Source of the DNA: Sphingomonas sp. | GTDB taxonomy: Bacteria; Pseudomonadota; Alphaproteobacteria; Sphingomonadales; Sphingomonadaceae | Direction of reading: 5' to 3' | Length of the DNA: 46,641 nt | Assembly: GCF_025362505.1 (NCBI RefSeq) | Contig: NZ_JANYGG010000083.1 | Span: 1-46,641, forward strand | In this document: positions 25,023 through 34,928 of the stretch, in pieces | Layout: the number at the start of each line of letters is the position of its first letter | Position numbering within the stretch: the first letter of the stretch is position 1 | The notes under the pieces: generated by a model | Seen by the model: only the letters and a program-made list of their open reading frames with translations | What the model was told of the DNA's origin: nothing | Database searches by the model: none | Program-made: the position numbers and the translations under genes

Positions 25023-25757
25023 TCAGCGCAGCCGTTTCACCGCCAGCCGCCCGTCAGTCCCGGTTTTGACCTCGAAATTGGGAACCGCCTTGATCAGGTC
25101 GGACAGTCGCGAGAAGCCATAGTTACGGACCGCGAAACTCGATACGGCGGTGGCGCGCTGGCCGACTTCGGACAGGGAAGCGAAGCCTTCCTCGTCGCGT
25201 TTCGAAGCCTTGTAGGCCGATCCCAATATCTTGAGCAGTTCGGCGTCGACCGTCCGCTGGCCTTCGCTCGCCTTGGGCGCCTCGAGAGCCTCGGCTTCAT
25301 CGATCGCCAGCGCGGCGACGTCGAAAAAGCGCGTGCACGCCTGCTGGAAGCTGACGGGGGTCTTGGTCGTGCCAAAGCCATAGACTGGCAACCCGTCTTC
25401 GCGGATCCGCTGAGCGAGGGGCAGGAAGTCGCTGTCGCTCGACATGATCCCGAATCCATCGACGTGACCGCGGTAAAGCAGGTCCATCGCGTCGATCACC
25501 ATCCGCATGTCGGTCGCCGACTTGCCCTTGACGATGTCGAACTGCTGCATCGGGACGATCGAGTGCAGCCCGGTCAGCGTGCCCCATGTCTTGAGGCTGG
25601 GTTTCGACCAATTGCCATACGCGCGGCGAATATTGATCGTGCCGAGCTCGCTCAACACCAGCAGCACTTCGTCGAGGTGTTCGGGCGAGGCGTTATCTGC
25701 GTCGATCAGCAATGCGATATTGAGGCTTGGGTCTGACGCGGACAATCGTTCATTCAT
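25023..25757 (-). CDS. NYN-domain nuclease with LOTUS/OST-HTH domain
   Basis: A 244-residue protein. The N-terminal NYN (PIN-like) domain is at about 10-150: ALLIDADNAS, KSATDMRMVIDAMDL and IMSSDSDFLPLAQRIRE carry the Asp residues expected to bind metal. A LOTUS/OST-HTH domain is at about 170-240 (VDAELLKILGSAYKAS; NYGFSRLSDLIKAVPNFEV). This LabA-like arrangement is widespread in bacteria and is thought to act on RNA; the targets are unknown. The start is ATG at 25757. It diverges from the glycine-zipper lipoprotein gene. Confidence 0.88.
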   Translation of the reverse strand: MNERLSASDPSLNIALLIDADNASPEHLDEVLLVLSELGTINIRRAYGNWSKPSLKTWGTLTGLHSIVPMQQFDIVKGKSATDMRMVIDAMDLLYRGHVDGFGIMSSDSDFLPLAQRIREDGLPVYGFGTTKTPVSFQQACTRFFDVAALAIDEAEALEAPKASEGQRTVDAELLKILGSAYKASKRDEEGFASLSEVGQRATAVSSFAVRNYGFSRLSDLIKAVPNFEVKTGTDGRLAVKRLR

Positions 25758-25796
25758 CTTCTGACTCCGTTTCGATGATCATACCGCATCGGCGGC

Positions 25797-25823
25797 GGAA
25801 CGAAATGACCCCTTCGGACGCTT
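25797..25823 (+). promoter_or_regulatory. Possible EcfG-type general stress promoter
   Basis: GGAAC (25797-25801), a 17-bp gap, then CGCTT (25819-25823) resembles the alphaproteobacterial EcfG consensus GGAAC-N16/17-CGTT with one mismatch in the -10. It would start transcription some 30 bases before the lipoprotein ATG. A chance match is quite possible. Confidence 0.25.
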
Positions 25824-25857
25824 TTGCCGCATTGGACGGTGATTAAGAGGAACGAAC

Positions 25858-26208
25858 ATGAAAAAGCTTATACTCGGCGCGACCTTGGCCAGCGCACTGT
25901 CGCTGTCGGCCTGTGCGACCAACCCCTATGATCAGTACGGCTACAACAACGGCGGTTACGGCAGCGGCCAGCAGACCCAGGCCGGTCGCGCGGTCACCGG
26001 CGCGGTCATCGGCGGCGTTGCCGGCGGCGTCATCGGCGCGGTCGTTCCAGGCGTTAGCGTCGCCGGAGGCGCGATCGCCGGCGCAGTACTTGGCGGCGTG
26101 CTCGGCGCGGTCGTGAAGGGCAAGCAATATTACCGCGATACGCGCGGCTATTGCTACTATGTCGATAGGAACGGCAACGCGATCTATGACTATAATACCC
26201 GCTGCTAA
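25858..26208 (+). CDS. Glycine-zipper outer-membrane-type lipoprotein
   Basis: A 116-residue protein with signal peptide and lipobox (LSAC, Cys19), a Tyr/Gly/Asn-rich stretch (NPYDQYGYNNGGYGSG), then a glycine-zipper region (about 45-85: VIGGVAGGVIGAV and AIAGAVLGGVLGAVV) and a Tyr-rich C-terminus ending in Cys. Such proteins resemble the 17-kDa antigen/Rick_17kDa group and sit in or under the outer membrane. The ribosome-binding site AAGAGGAA is good. The function is not known. Confidence 0.85.
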   Translation: MKKLILGATLASALSLSACATNPYDQYGYNNGGYGSGQQTQAGRAVTGAVIGGVAGGVIGAVVPGVSVAGGAIAGAVLGGVLGAVVKGKQYYRDTRGYCYYVDRNGNAIYDYNTRC

Positions 26209-26258
26209 TTTACCATGACTGAGCGTCGGCGCGGAGTTCCTCGCCGGCGCCCAACTCC

Positions 26259-26879
26259 TCAGACCGGGTGGAAGGTCGTTTCCGTTTCGTCGAGGACGAA
26301 CAATTGCCCTTGTGCGATGGTAAAGTGGCAACCGTGGAGCTTGAGCGTGCCCGCCGCCACCCGTTCCTGGACGAAGGGAAAGGTGCGCAGGTTCGCCATG
26401 CTCAGCTTGACCGCCTCCAGTTCCAGGGCGAGTTGCTTGTCGACGATCATCGTATCGGAGAGGATCCGCGTGCGCGGCACATCGATGATGCTGATCCACT
26501 GATCGATGAAACTATGCCCGCCGTCGCGGTCGGTTTCATTCAGCGCCGCGCTGATCCCGCCGCACGCACCATGCCCGACGACGACGATGTGCGCCACGTT
26601 GAGGCTGGTCACTCCGAACTCGATCGCGGCCGACGCACCGTGCAAGCCGCCGCCCGTCTCATATGGTGGCACCAGATTGGCGACATTGCGCAGAATGAAG
26701 GCCTGGCCCGGCCGGGTATCGAATATCGTCGCCGGATCGACGCGGCTATCGCAACAGCCGATGATCATCACCGGTGGTTCCTGCCCCTCGGCGAGTTCCT
26801 CCCACCGCTGGCGTTCGGTATGATATTCAACCTCACGGAAGCGCTGGTAGCCTTCGAGCAAGCGCTGGAATTCTGGCAT
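26259..26879 (-). CDS. Beta-class carbonic anhydrase
   Basis: A 206-residue zinc enzyme interconverting CO2 and bicarbonate. Zinc ligands are Cys42 in CCDSRVDP (with the Asp44/Arg46 dyad), His103 and Cys106 in [20 protein letters not shown] and the C-terminal block are standard. Length is normal and no signal peptide is seen, so it is cytoplasmic. It converges on the lipoprotein gene across a 50-bp gap holding a weak stem (GGAGTT/AACTCC). Confidence 0.95.
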   Translation of the reverse strand: MPEFQRLLEGYQRFREVEYHTERQRWEELAEGQEPPVMIIGCCDSRVDPATIFDTRPGQAFILRNVANLVPPYETGGGLHGASAAIEFGVTSLNVAHIVVVGHGACGGISAALNETDRDGGHSFIDQWISIIDVPRTRILSDTMIVDKQLALELEAVKLSMANLRTFPFVQERVAAGTLKLHGCHFTIAQGQLFVLDETETTFHPV

Positions 26880-26939
26880 TAAAAGCGGTCACCCCGGATC
26901 ACGTCGACTTCGCCTATGGTCAGAAGCAGGCGGTGGCTG

Positions 26940-27095
26940 TCAAGCAAGGGACTCAGCCCATCTTCGCTCCATGATCCGGTTCGACCGGCGCTTGGCCATC
27001 GCTTCCGGAATGGCGAGGTCGGAGCGCGCGAAACCGGCGAACATGCCGGGCACGACGAACAGGATGATCGGTGAGCCCAGTGCCGCAATGATCAT
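26940..27095 (-). CDS. Possible small single-span membrane protein
   Basis: A 51-residue open frame. [20 protein letters not shown] forms one membrane helix, followed by an amphipathic basic tail ([18 protein letters not shown]). Codon choice fits the genome, and the frame begins shortly after a stop. The ribosome-binding site is poor, so this is tentative. It lies between the carbonic anhydrase gene and lipA, on the strand opposite lipA. Confidence 0.4.
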   Translation of the reverse strand: MIIAALGSPIILFVVPGMFAGFARSDLAIPEAMAKRRSNRIMERRWAESLA

Positions 27096-27174
27096 GCCAG
27101 CCCCGGCTGTGACGCTTGCTTATGGCCTCGGGCCGTGTTGGCAATCGGGGGGCGAGCGCCTATCTGCCGCTTCC

Positions 27175-28113
27175 ATGACCACTCCCCTGATCGCCCCTGT
27201 CACTGCCCCGAGGCAACGCAAACCCGACTGGATCCGCGTCAAGGCGCCGACCAGCGAGGGCTATGCCGAGACCAAGCGGCTGATGCGCTCGCTCAACCTT
27301 GCCACGGTATGCGAGGAGGCGGCCTGCCCCAACATCGGCGAATGCTGGAGCAAGAAGCACGCCACGGTGATGATCCTCGGCGATACCTGCACGCGCGCCT
27401 GCGCCTTCTGCAACGTCAAGACCGGCATGCCACGCGCGGTCGATTTGCTGGAGCCTCAGCACACCGCCGACGCCGCCGCCGCCTTGGGGCTCAAGCATAT
27501 CGTCGTGACCTCGGTCGACCGCGACGACCTGCCCGACGGCGGGGCGAGCCAGTTCGTCAAGGTGATCGAGGCGCTCCGCCGCACCACGCCCACGACGACG
27601 ATCGAGATCCTCACCCCCGACTTCCGCAACAAGCATGACCGCGCGGTCGAGGCGATCGTCGCGGCCCGACCCGACGTTTACAACCACAACCTCGAGACCG
27701 TCCCGAGGCTCTACCCGACGATCCGCCCCGGCGCGCGCTACTATGCCTCGCTGCGGCTGCTCGAGACGGTCAAGCGGCTCGACCCGTCGATCTTCACCAA
27801 GTCGGGCGTGATGGTCGGACTGGGCGAGCAACGCCTCGAAGTTCACCAGGTGATGGACGACATGCGCTCGGCCGGGATCGATTTCCTGACGATGGGCCAA
27901 TATCTCCAACCGACCCCGCGCCATGCCAAGGTCGATGAATTCGTCACCCCCGATGCGTTCAAGGCCTATGCCTCGATCGCCCGCGCCAAGGGCTTCCTGC
28001 TCGTCGCCGCTTCGCCGCTGACCCGCTCGAGCTATCACGCCGGCGACGACTTCGAGAAAATGCGCGCCGCGCGCCAGGCGCAACTGGCGCGGGCAGGGGC
28101 CGCCACCACCTGA
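27175..28113 (+). CDS. lipA: Lipoyl synthase
   Basis: A 312-residue radical SAM enzyme that inserts two sulfurs into octanoyl-carrier domains. The auxiliary cluster ligands are Cys46, Cys51 and Cys57 ([16 protein letters not shown]), and the radical SAM cluster is Cys72, Cys76 and Cys79 (TCTRACAFC). The C-terminal Ser of the RSSYHAG motif is present. The start at 27175 is the first sensible Met; the frame upstream to 26971 lies opposite a possible small gene and has no family similarity. The stop shares one base with the next start. Confidence 0.97.
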   Translation: MTTPLIAPVTAPRQRKPDWIRVKAPTSEGYAETKRLMRSLNLATVCEEAACPNIGECWSKKHATVMILGDTCTRACAFCNVKTGMPRAVDLLEPQHTADAAAALGLKHIVVTSVDRDDLPDGGASQFVKVIEALRRTTPTTTIEILTPDFRNKHDRAVEAIVAARPDVYNHNLETVPRLYPTIRPGARYYASLRLLETVKRLDPSIFTKSGVMVGLGEQRLEVHQVMDDMRSAGIDFLTMGQYLQPTPRHAKVDEFVTPDAFKAYASIARAKGFLLVAASPLTRSSYHAGDDFEKMRAARQAQLARAGAATT

Positions 28114-28574
28114 TGCCGCGGCACAGCGAAACGAAGCATTTGCCCTTTACCCCGGCGCAGTTGTTCGACCTCGTCGCCGACGTCGGCCGCTACGCCGAGT
28201 TCCTGCCGTGGGTAGTCGCGGTGCGGGTTCGCTCATCGAGCGAGGCCGAGACGATCGCCGACCTCGTCGTCGGTTTTACCGCGTTCAAGGAGCGCTTCAA
28301 GAGCCGCGTGACCAAACAGGCGCCCGACCGCATCACCGTCAACTATATCGAAGGCCCGCTCAAACATCTCAAGAATGAGTGGCACTTCGATCCGGCTCCT
28401 GACGGCGGCACCAACCTCCATTTCTCGGTCGACTTCGCCTTCAAGTCGCGCATTTTCGAAGCCATCGCCGGGCAGATGTTCGACCGCGCACTGCGGCGCA
28501 TGACCGGCGCGTTCGAAACTCGCGCGGAGGCGCTTTACGGCAGCAACAGCTCGAGCGCGCAAAGCGCCGCCTGA
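28113..28574 (+). CDS. COQ10/RatA-like START-domain protein
   Basis: A 153-residue SRPBCC/START-fold protein. LPFTPAQLFDLVADVGRYAEFLPWV and the FKSRVTKQ and LKNEWHF blocks match the polyketide-cyclase/COQ10 family, which binds ubiquinone in mitochondria and bacteria and was also described as RatA in E. coli. A role in ubiquinone handling is likely by family. The start overlaps the lipA stop (TGATG). Its last 40 bases overlap, tail to tail, the end of the CinA-like gene. Confidence 0.9.
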   Translation: MPRHSETKHLPFTPAQLFDLVADVGRYAEFLPWVVAVRVRSSSEAETIADLVVGFTAFKERFKSRVTKQAPDRITVNYIEGPLKHLKNEWHFDPAPDGGTNLHFSVDFAFKSRIFEAIAGQMFDRALRRMTGAFETRAEALYGSNSSSAQSAA

Positions 28575-29035
28575 AGCCGCACCCCGCTGCGGTCCTCATT
28601 CTCGAAGAATCGGCTGTCGGTGACGATATCGTTCGGATCGCCGCCCCGCTCGGCGCGGGCGAAGACGACGGTTCCAACCGGCTTGCCCGGGGTCGCGCCG
28701 CCCGGCCCGGCGATCCCGGTGATCGCGACGGCATGGTCGGCGGTGGACGCCGCCAGTGCGCCGCGCGCCATCGCCCAGGCGGCGGCGATGCTGACCGCGC
28801 CAAACGTGTCGAGCACTTCGCTCGAAACCCCGAGGTCGGCAATCTTGGCGGCGTTGGAGTAGGTCACCCACCCGCCATCGAACACGTCGGACGAGCCGGG
28901 AATCTCGGTCAGTGCCGCCGACACCAGCCCGCCGGTGCAGCTTTCGGCTACGACGATGCGCTTCCCGGCGGACCGATTTTCATCGATTACCCGGCGCGCG
29001 AGGTCGACCAGCGAGTCGTGCAGGACCGATGTCAT
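28535..29035 (-). CDS. CinA C-terminal family protein (NMN amidase-like, PncC)
   Basis: A 166-residue stand-alone CinA C-terminal domain. The signature [22 protein letters not shown], the Ser/Lys region [11 protein letters not shown], and [10 protein letters not shown] match nicotinamide-nucleotide deamidases (PncC), which recycle NMN. Length is typical. The start overlaps the ispDF stop (ATGA), so it is co-translated with it. The 3' end overlaps the COQ10-like gene. Confidence 0.92.
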   Translation of the reverse strand: MTSVLHDSLVDLARRVIDENRSAGKRIVVAESCTGGLVSAALTEIPGSSDVFDGGWVTYSNAAKIADLGVSSEVLDTFGAVSIAAAWAMARGALAASTADHAVAITGIAGPGGATPGKPVGTVVFARAERGGDPNDIVTDSRFFENEDRSGVRLQAALCALELLLP

Positions 29036-30189
29036 TGCGGCGCCGTAGCAGGTGGCGCGGGCAGGCGCACCGTCGCGATGGCCTGCGCGGCGATGCCTTC
29101 ACGCCGGCCGGTAAAGCCGAGCTGCTCGGTGGTCGTCGCCTTGATGCTCACCGCGCCCTCGGCGACACCGAGAATGCGCGCGACATTGGCGCGCATCGCG
29201 GTGCGGTGCGGTCCGACCTTGGGCGCTTCGCAGATCACAGTGCAGTCGACATGGTCGATGATCCCGCCCCGGTCGCGGATCAGCCGCGCGGCGTGGGCGA
29301 GGAACTGGTCGGAGGCGGCACCCTTCCATTGCGGATCGGATGGCGGGAAATGCTCGCCGATGTCGCCTTGGCCCGCCGCGCCGAGCAGCGCATCGGTGAT
29401 CGCGTGGAGCACGACGTCGGCGTCGCTGTGCCCGGCCAGCCCGCGATCGTGGGCGATCTCGATCCCGCCCATCATCAACGGCCCGGGCCCCTCGAACGCG
29501 TGGACGTCAAACCCCATTCCGGTCCGGCTGACCAGCAGCGCGGCAACGCGCGCCTCGGCCTCGACGAAGTCGGCGGGGGTGGTGAGCTTGTCGAGCATGC
29601 GATCTCCTTCAACCGTCGCGACCTTGAGCCCGGCGGCGACCATCACCGAGCTTTCGTCGGTGGCGAGCCGCTTGCCCGCTTCCTCGAGTGCATAGAGCAA
29701 ATCCTCGCGGTAGAAGGCCTGCGGGGTCTGCACGCGGAGCAGCCGCTTGCGGTCGACCGCCTCGCCAAGCAGCGTGTCGCCCTTCGCAAGGCTGTCGGCG
29801 ACGGCAAGAACCGGGACCGCGCCGTGATGCTTCTCGAGCGCAGCAAGCAGCCGGTCGATAACCGCGGGCGGGCAAAACGGCCGTGCCGCGTCGTGAACCA
29901 GCACAATCTCGCTCTCGATCGCCGCGAGCCCCTTCGCCACGCTCTCCGCCCGTTCCGTTCCACCGATGATGAACGCGCCGACATCGACCTCGCCCAGCGC
30001 CTTGCTTGCGAGTGCCTCCTGCCCGGCACCGATCACGACGCGGATGACATCGACACAGGGATGCGCCGCCATTGCATCGACCGCGTGACGAAGCACCGAC
30101 TTGCCTCCGATCAGGCGAAATTGCTTCGGCAACTCGCCGCCCATCCGGCTTCCCGCTCCGGCGGCGACGATCAGGGCGGTGACGGTCAT
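29032..30189 (-). CDS. ispDF: Bifunctional IspD/IspF (MEP pathway)
   Basis: A 385-residue fusion. The N-terminal cytidylyltransferase (about 1-225) has [20 protein letters not shown] and [10 protein letters not shown]. The C-terminal 2C-methyl-D-erythritol 2,4-cyclodiphosphate synthase (about 226-385) has [30 protein letters not shown] and the zinc ligands of that block. The fusion is common in alphaproteobacteria. It catalyses the steps on either side of IspE, which is encoded at 7899-8720. It diverges from dusB with 50 bases between starts. Confidence 0.97.
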   Translation of the reverse strand: MTVTALIVAAGAGSRMGGELPKQFRLIGGKSVLRHAVDAMAAHPCVDVIRVVIGAGQEALASKALGEVDVGAFIIGGTERAESVAKGLAAIESEIVLVHDAARPFCPPAVIDRLLAALEKHHGAVPVLAVADSLAKGDTLLGEAVDRKRLLRVQTPQAFYREDLLYALEEAGKRLATDESSVMVAAGLKVATVEGDRMLDKLTTPADFVEAEARVAALLVSRTGMGFDVHAFEGPGPLMMGGIEIAHDRGLAGHSDADVVLHAITDALLGAAGQGDIGEHFPPSDPQWKGAASDQFLAHAARLIRDRGGIIDHVDCTVICEAPKVGPHRTAMRANVARILGVAEGAVSIKATTTEQLGFTGRREGIAAQAIATVRLPAPPATAPQ

Positions 30190-30239
30190 CCCGCGCGCCT
30201 TGCCCGTGCCGCCCCCCTCCTGTAAAGGCGCGGCTTCCC

Positions 30240-31235
30240 ATGCAGCTCAAACCGATCTCGATTGGCCCGCTCCGCCTCGACGTGCCCGTCATCCTCGCGC
30301 CGATGACCGGGGTGACCGACCTGCCGTTCCGCAAAGTCGTCAAACGCTATGGCGCCGGCCTCACGGTGAGCGAAATGGTCGCCTCGGCGGCGATGATCCG
30401 CGAAACGCGCCAATCGCTCCAGAAGACCGAGTGGGACCCGTCCGAGGAGCCCGTCTCGCTTCAGCTCGCGGGCTGCTCGCCGCATGAAATGGCCGAAGCG
30501 GCGAAGCTCAACGAACAGCGCGGCGCGGCGATCATCGACATCAACATGGGCTGCCCGGTCAAGAAGGTCGTCAACGGCGACGCCGGTTCGGCGCTGATGC
30601 GCGACCTGCCGCTGGCGTCTGCGATCATCGACGCGACGGTCAAGGCGGTCGAGCTGCCGGTGACGCTCAAGATGCGCATGGGCTGGGACCATCACAGCCT
30701 CAACGCGCCCGAACTCGCGCGCATCGCCGAGGATCTCGGAATCAGGATGATCACCGTCCACGGCCGCACCCGCTGCCAGATGTACAAGGGCTCGGCTGAC
30801 TGGACGTTCGTGGCGAAGGTCAAGGCGGCGACCTCGCTGCCGGTGATCGTCAACGGCGACATTTGCTCGATCGAGGACGCGCGCGAGGCGCTTGCCCAGT
30901 CGGGTGCCGACGGGGTGATGATCGGTCGCGGCGCCTATGGCAAGCCGTGGCTGCTCGGCCAGGTGATGAGCGCGCTCGCCTCGGACGGGACGCGCCCGAC
31001 CCCGGGGCTCGACGAACAGCTCGGTGTGATCCTCGAACAATATGACGCCATGCTGTCGCTTTATGGCGCGGAAGCCGGGGTCAAGATCGCGCGCAAGCAC
31101 CTCGGCTGGTACACCAAGGGCCTGACCGGCTCGGCTGAATTTCGCAATCGCGTCAATGCGGTCGACGATCCGGCGACCGTCATCGCCATGCTCCGCGAAT
31201 TCTACGCGCCGTGGCTCGTTCAGGCCGCCGCTTAA
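30240..31235 (+). CDS. dusB: tRNA-dihydrouridine synthase B
   Basis: A 331-residue FMN enzyme that reduces uridine in the tRNA D-loop. The TIM barrel includes [27 protein letters not shown] with the catalytic Cys, [20 protein letters not shown], and the FMN phosphate site VNGDI and MIGRGAYG. It is the first gene of the alphaproteobacterial nifR3-ntr cluster. Here ntrY follows directly, 57 bases on, with no ntrB or ntrC between. Confidence 0.96.
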   Translation: MQLKPISIGPLRLDVPVILAPMTGVTDLPFRKVVKRYGAGLTVSEMVASAAMIRETRQSLQKTEWDPSEEPVSLQLAGCSPHEMAEAAKLNEQRGAAIIDINMGCPVKKVVNGDAGSALMRDLPLASAIIDATVKAVELPVTLKMRMGWDHHSLNAPELARIAEDLGIRMITVHGRTRCQMYKGSADWTFVAKVKAATSLPVIVNGDICSIEDAREALAQSGADGVMIGRGAYGKPWLLGQVMSALASDGTRPTPGLDEQLGVILEQYDAMLSLYGAEAGVKIARKHLGWYTKGLTGSAEFRNRVNAVDDPATVIAMLREFYAPWLVQAAA

Positions 31236-31291
31236 GAAAATATCGCACACTGTGTTTTTCATGCAACGCGGTCATGCTAGGGCTGGCCGCG

Positions 31292-33556
31292 ATGGATGCC
31301 CGCGCAGCCGATTCTGATTTGGGACCCGCGACCGGCTGGCTCGCGAGCGAGCGAGCGAATGGGCGCTTCTACCGCTTCGCCAAGCTGGCGGCGGCACTCG
31401 TCCTGGCCGGGGTTCTGCTCGGAACGATCGCGCTGATCCCGCGCGGCGCAGAGCCGGGCACGCTGATCTCGCCGCCACTGATGGCGTTGCTGCTCATCGC
31501 CAACCTCATTCCCGCGATCGTGTTGATGGTGCTTGTCGCGCGCGATGCCGCCAGGCGCGACGCCGAGGGCAGGGGAGTCGGCACCGGCCAGCTCCACACG
31601 CGGCTCGTCGCGCTGTTCTCGCTCGTCGCCGCCGTGCCGACGGTGGTCGTCGCAATTTTTGCCTCGCTGCTGCTGCAGAGCGGGCTCGAATTCTGGTTCT
31701 CGAACCGCGCGCGGACGATGCTCGAAAATACGGTGTCGCTGGCGCAAGGGGCCTATGCCAACGAGGTTCACCGGCTCGGAACTGAGGCGGTGACGATGTC
31801 GGGCGACCTTGGCGGCTATCTGAAGCAATTGCCGATCGACAGCCCGCGCTTCGCGACCGGGGTCAGCTACCAGACCTATGTGCGCAGCCTCAACGAGGCG
31901 GCGGTGCTCAATGTCCAGCCATCGGGACAGGTCCAGACGCTCGCCGCGGTCAACATCTACGAAGGGATGATCGACCAGAAGCGGATCGGCGATGCGCTGG
32001 CGAAGCTGAAGTCCGACAAGGTCGCCGAAGTCGCCAGCCCGGGCCGGGTCGCGGTCCTCACCCGGCTCGATTTTGGTCAGTCGACCTATCTTTATGTCGC
32101 CAAGAGTATCGATCCCGGTGTCCGCGCTCAGATCGACGGCGCGGGCCGTGTGCTCGGCGATTATCGCGCCTTGCTCAACCGCTCGCGGGTCAATCAGTTG
32201 CGCTTCAACGTGGCGCTCTATCTCGGCGCGCTGATCATCGTCGGGCTGGCAATTCTCGCGGCGCTCAAGCTGGCAGATCGACTGGTCCAGCCGGTTGGAT
32301 CGCTCGTCAATGCGGCCGGGCGGATCGAGGAAGGCGATTTCTCGGTGCGGGTGCCGGTCAGCGAGACCGCCGACGAGATTGGTACGCTCGCGACGGCCTT
32401 CAATCGTATGGCCGGTCGCCTTGAAACGCAGACCAGCGCGCTGATCACCGCGAACAGCCAGCTCGACACCCGCCGCGCGTTCATCGAGGCGGTGCTGTCG
32501 AGCGTCACCGCCGGCGTGCTGACGGTCGATGGCGCGGGCCAGATCCTGCTCACCAATCGCTCGGCCGAAACATTGCTCCAGTCAGGCGGGCAGGGGCTTG
32601 AAGGTCGCCGCCTCGCCGACCTTTCGCCCGATCTCGCCGAATTCTTGGCGGGCGAGGCGCGGGAAGCCAATGTGCTTGTGGCCGCCGGAAGCGGCCAGCG
32701 CACGCTGGCGGTCAAGCGCGTGCTCTACGGCGGAAGCACCGTACTGACGTTCGACGACATCACCGAGCAATTGTCCGACCAGCGCCGCGCCGCCTGGTCC
32801 GACATCGCGCGGCGCATCGCGCATGAGATCAGGAACCCGCTGACCCCGATCCAGCTCGCCGCCGAGCGGCTCCAGCGCCGCTATGGCAAGGAAGTGACCT
32901 CGGACCGCGATACGTTCGACCGGTTGACCGAGACGATCATTCGCCAGGTCGGCGACCTGCGGCGGATGGTCGACGAATTCTCCAACTTCGCGCGCATGCC
33001 CAAGCCCGTGTTCCGCGACGAAAATGTCCACGATATAGCGCGCAACGCCCTGTTCCTGCACGAAGTCGCGCATCCCGACATCGGCTTCTCGATCGACCCG
33101 GAGATGGCCGACATTCGTCTCGTCTGCGATCGCCGCCAGCTCAGCCAGGCGTTTACCAACATCGTCAAGAACAGCGTCGAAGCAATCGAAGCGCGCCGCA
33201 CGCGGGGCGAGGCCAGCCCCGACGGCGACCGGGTTGCGCTGTCGATTTCGCAGGCGTCGGACGAGTTGGTAGTCGAGATCAGTGATACAGGCGTGGGGTT
33301 ACCGGAAGATCGCGAGCGGCTTACCGAGCCCTATATGACGACCCGCGTCAGGGGCACCGGGCTCGGGCTCGCAATTGTTCAAAAGATCATCGAGGAACAC
33401 TCTGGAACGATTGTATTTCTAGACCGAGATGGCGGTGGAACAAGGGTCCGGATCGCGTTCGATTCGGCCCGCCTCGCCGCCCTCGCCGACAAAGCCGGGG
33501 AGGGGGCTGAGGAGGTCCGTATGCGCGAAGATAGGGAAGATCCAAATGGCGCTTGA
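31292..33556 (+). CDS. ntrY: Sensor histidine kinase NtrY
   Basis: About 754 residues. Two N-terminal hairpins of membrane helices flank an extracytoplasmic part (about 20-320). A HAMP domain (about 335-385), a PAS domain (about 390-500), and the HisKA core with the phospho-His of RRIAHEIRNPLTPIQL follow, then the ATPase with ISDTGVGLPED and RGTGLGLAIV. It senses nitrogen or redox status and phosphorylates NtrX. Start candidates are ATG at 31274 and 31292; the second has AGGG at good distance. The stop overlaps the ntrX start by 11 bases. Confidence 0.94.
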   Translation: MDARAADSDLGPATGWLASERANGRFYRFAKLAAALVLAGVLLGTIALIPRGAEPGTLISPPLMALLLIANLIPAIVLMVLVARDAARRDAEGRGVGTGQLHTRLVALFSLVAAVPTVVVAIFASLLLQSGLEFWFSNRARTMLENTVSLAQGAYANEVHRLGTEAVTMSGDLGGYLKQLPIDSPRFATGVSYQTYVRSLNEAAVLNVQPSGQVQTLAAVNIYEGMIDQKRIGDALAKLKSDKVAEVASPGRVAVLTRLDFGQSTYLYVAKSIDPGVRAQIDGAGRVLGDYRALLNRSRVNQLRFNVALYLGALIIVGLAILAALKLADRLVQPVGSLVNAAGRIEEGDFSVRVPVSETADEIGTLATAFNRMAGRLETQTSALITANSQLDTRRAFIEAVLSSVTAGVLTVDGAGQILLTNRSAETLLQSGGQGLEGRRLADLSPDLAEFLAGEAREANVLVAAGSGQRTLAVKRVLYGGSTVLTFDDITEQLSDQRRAAWSDIARRIAHEIRNPLTPIQLAAERLQRRYGKEVTSDRDTFDRLTETIIRQVGDLRRMVDEFSNFARMPKPVFRDENVHDIARNALFLHEVAHPDIGFSIDPEMADIRLVCDRRQLSQAFTNIVKNSVEAIEARRTRGEASPDGDRVALSISQASDELVVEISDTGVGLPEDRERLTEPYMTTRVRGTGLGLAIVQKIIEEHSGTIVFLDRDGGGTRVRIAFDSARLAALADKAGEGAEEVRMREDREDPNGA

Positions 33557-34928
33557 AGTGCTCGTCGTCGACGATGAAGCCGACATCCGCGACCTCGTCG
33601 CCGGCGTGCTCGAAGACGAAGGCTATACCGTCCGCACCGCCGCCGACAGCACCGCCGCGCTCGACGCAATCGAGGAGCGGCGCCCGTCGCTGGTGCTGCT
33701 CGACGTCTGGCTGCAGGGCTCGAAGCTCGACGGGCTGCAGATCCTCGAGCAGGTCAAGCGGCGCGATCCGACGCTGCCGGTGATCATGATCTCGGGCCAC
33801 GGCAACCTCGACACGGCGGTTGCCGCGGTGCGCGAGGGCGCGGTCGACTTCATCGAGAAACCGTTCGAAGCCGGGCGACTGCTCCACCTCGTCGGGCGGG
33901 CGACCGAAACCGAGCGATTGAAGCGCGAGAATGCCAGCCTGCGCGAGCGGGCCGGACCCGAGGACGTGCTTAACGGCTCGTCGGTCGCGATCAATACCGT
34001 CCGGGCAGTGCTGAAGCGCGTCGCCCCGACCGGCAGCCGGGTGATGATCACCGGACCAGCCGGGGTCGGCAAGGAGATCGCCGCCCGCACCATCCACAAC
34101 TGGAGCCCGCGCGCCAACGCCCCGTTTATCGTGCTGTCGGCCGCGATGATGAGTCCCGATCGGGTCGAGGAGGAATTGTTCGGCACCGAGCGCGATGGCG
34201 TGGCGCGGCCGGGGCTGCTCGAACAGGCGCACGGCGGTACATTGTTCCTCGACGAGATCGCCGACATGCCGCTGACGACGCAGGGCAAGATCCTGCGCGT
34301 ACTGACCGACCAGAGCTATCCGCGGGTCGGCGGCCAGCGGCCGGTCAAGGTCGACGTTCGCTTCCTGTCGGCGACTTCGCGCAATTTGGCCGACGAGATT
34401 GCCGCGGGACGGTTCCGCGAAGACCTGTTTTATCGGCTCAACGTCGTCCCCGTGCGGATGCCGCCGCTCAAGGAACGGCGCGAGGACATCCCCGAGTTGG
34501 TCGACCATTTCCTCGCCCGCTTCGCTGCCGACCGCCGGATTCCGCCGCCGACCCTGTCCGCCGAGGCGGCCGCCGCGCTGCAGGCGCACGACTGGCCGGG
34601 GAATGTTCGCCAGTTGCGCAATATCATCGAGCGCACCTTGATCATGGCACCGGGCAGCCGCGCGCAATGCATCGAGGTTGACCTGTTGCCGCCCGAAATC
34701 ATCGACAGCCCGGGCACGGTTGGCGTATCGACCGCATCGATGGCGATCATGGGCTCGCCGCTCCGCGAGGCACGCGAGAATTTCGAGCGTGAATATCTCA
34801 AGATCCAGATCAGGCGATTTTCGGGCAACATCTCGCGCACCGCGTCGTTCATCGGCATGGAACGCTCGGCGCTGCACCGCAAACTGAAGGCGCTCGGTTT
34901 GGGCGACAAGAGGGAAGACGACGAATAA
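33546..34928 (+). CDS. ntrX: Response regulator NtrX, lacking GAFTGA
   Basis: A 460-residue regulator. The receiver (1-120) has acidic VVDDEAD, phosphoacceptor Asp53 and Lys105. The AAA+ domain (about 140-370) has Walker A GPAGVGKE and Walker [12 protein letters not shown]. The C-terminal Fis-type HTH holds [21 protein letters not shown]. The loop that in sigma54 activators reads GAFTGA is here [10 protein letters not shown] (214-223), so sigma54 engagement is unlikely. This is known for several alphaproteobacterial NtrX/NtrC proteins. The ntrY frame overlaps its start; hfq overlaps its last base. Confidence 0.94.
   Translation: MALEVLVVDDEADIRDLVAGVLEDEGYTVRTAADSTAALDAIEERRPSLVLLDVWLQGSKLDGLQILEQVKRRDPTLPVIMISGHGNLDTAVAAVREGAVDFIEKPFEAGRLLHLVGRATETERLKRENASLRERAGPEDVLNGSSVAINTVRAVLKRVAPTGSRVMITGPAGVGKEIAARTIHNWSPRANAPFIVLSAAMMSPDRVEEELFGTERDGVARPGLLEQAHGGTLFLDEIADMPLTTQGKILRVLTDQSYPRVGGQRPVKVDVRFLSATSRNLADEIAAGRFREDLFYRLNVVPVRMPPLKERREDIPELVDHFLARFAADRRIPPPTLSAEAAAALQAHDWPGNVRQLRNIIERTLIMAPGSRAQCIEVDLLPPEIIDSPGTVGVSTASMAIMGSPLREARENFEREYLKIQIRRFSGNISRTASFIGMERSALHRKLKALGLGDKREDDE

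Noticed and set aside
31236-31291. NtrC or sigma54 site upstream of ntrY
   Set aside because: The CACACTGTGT stretch is only a short palindrome and no GG-N10-GC promoter is properly placed.
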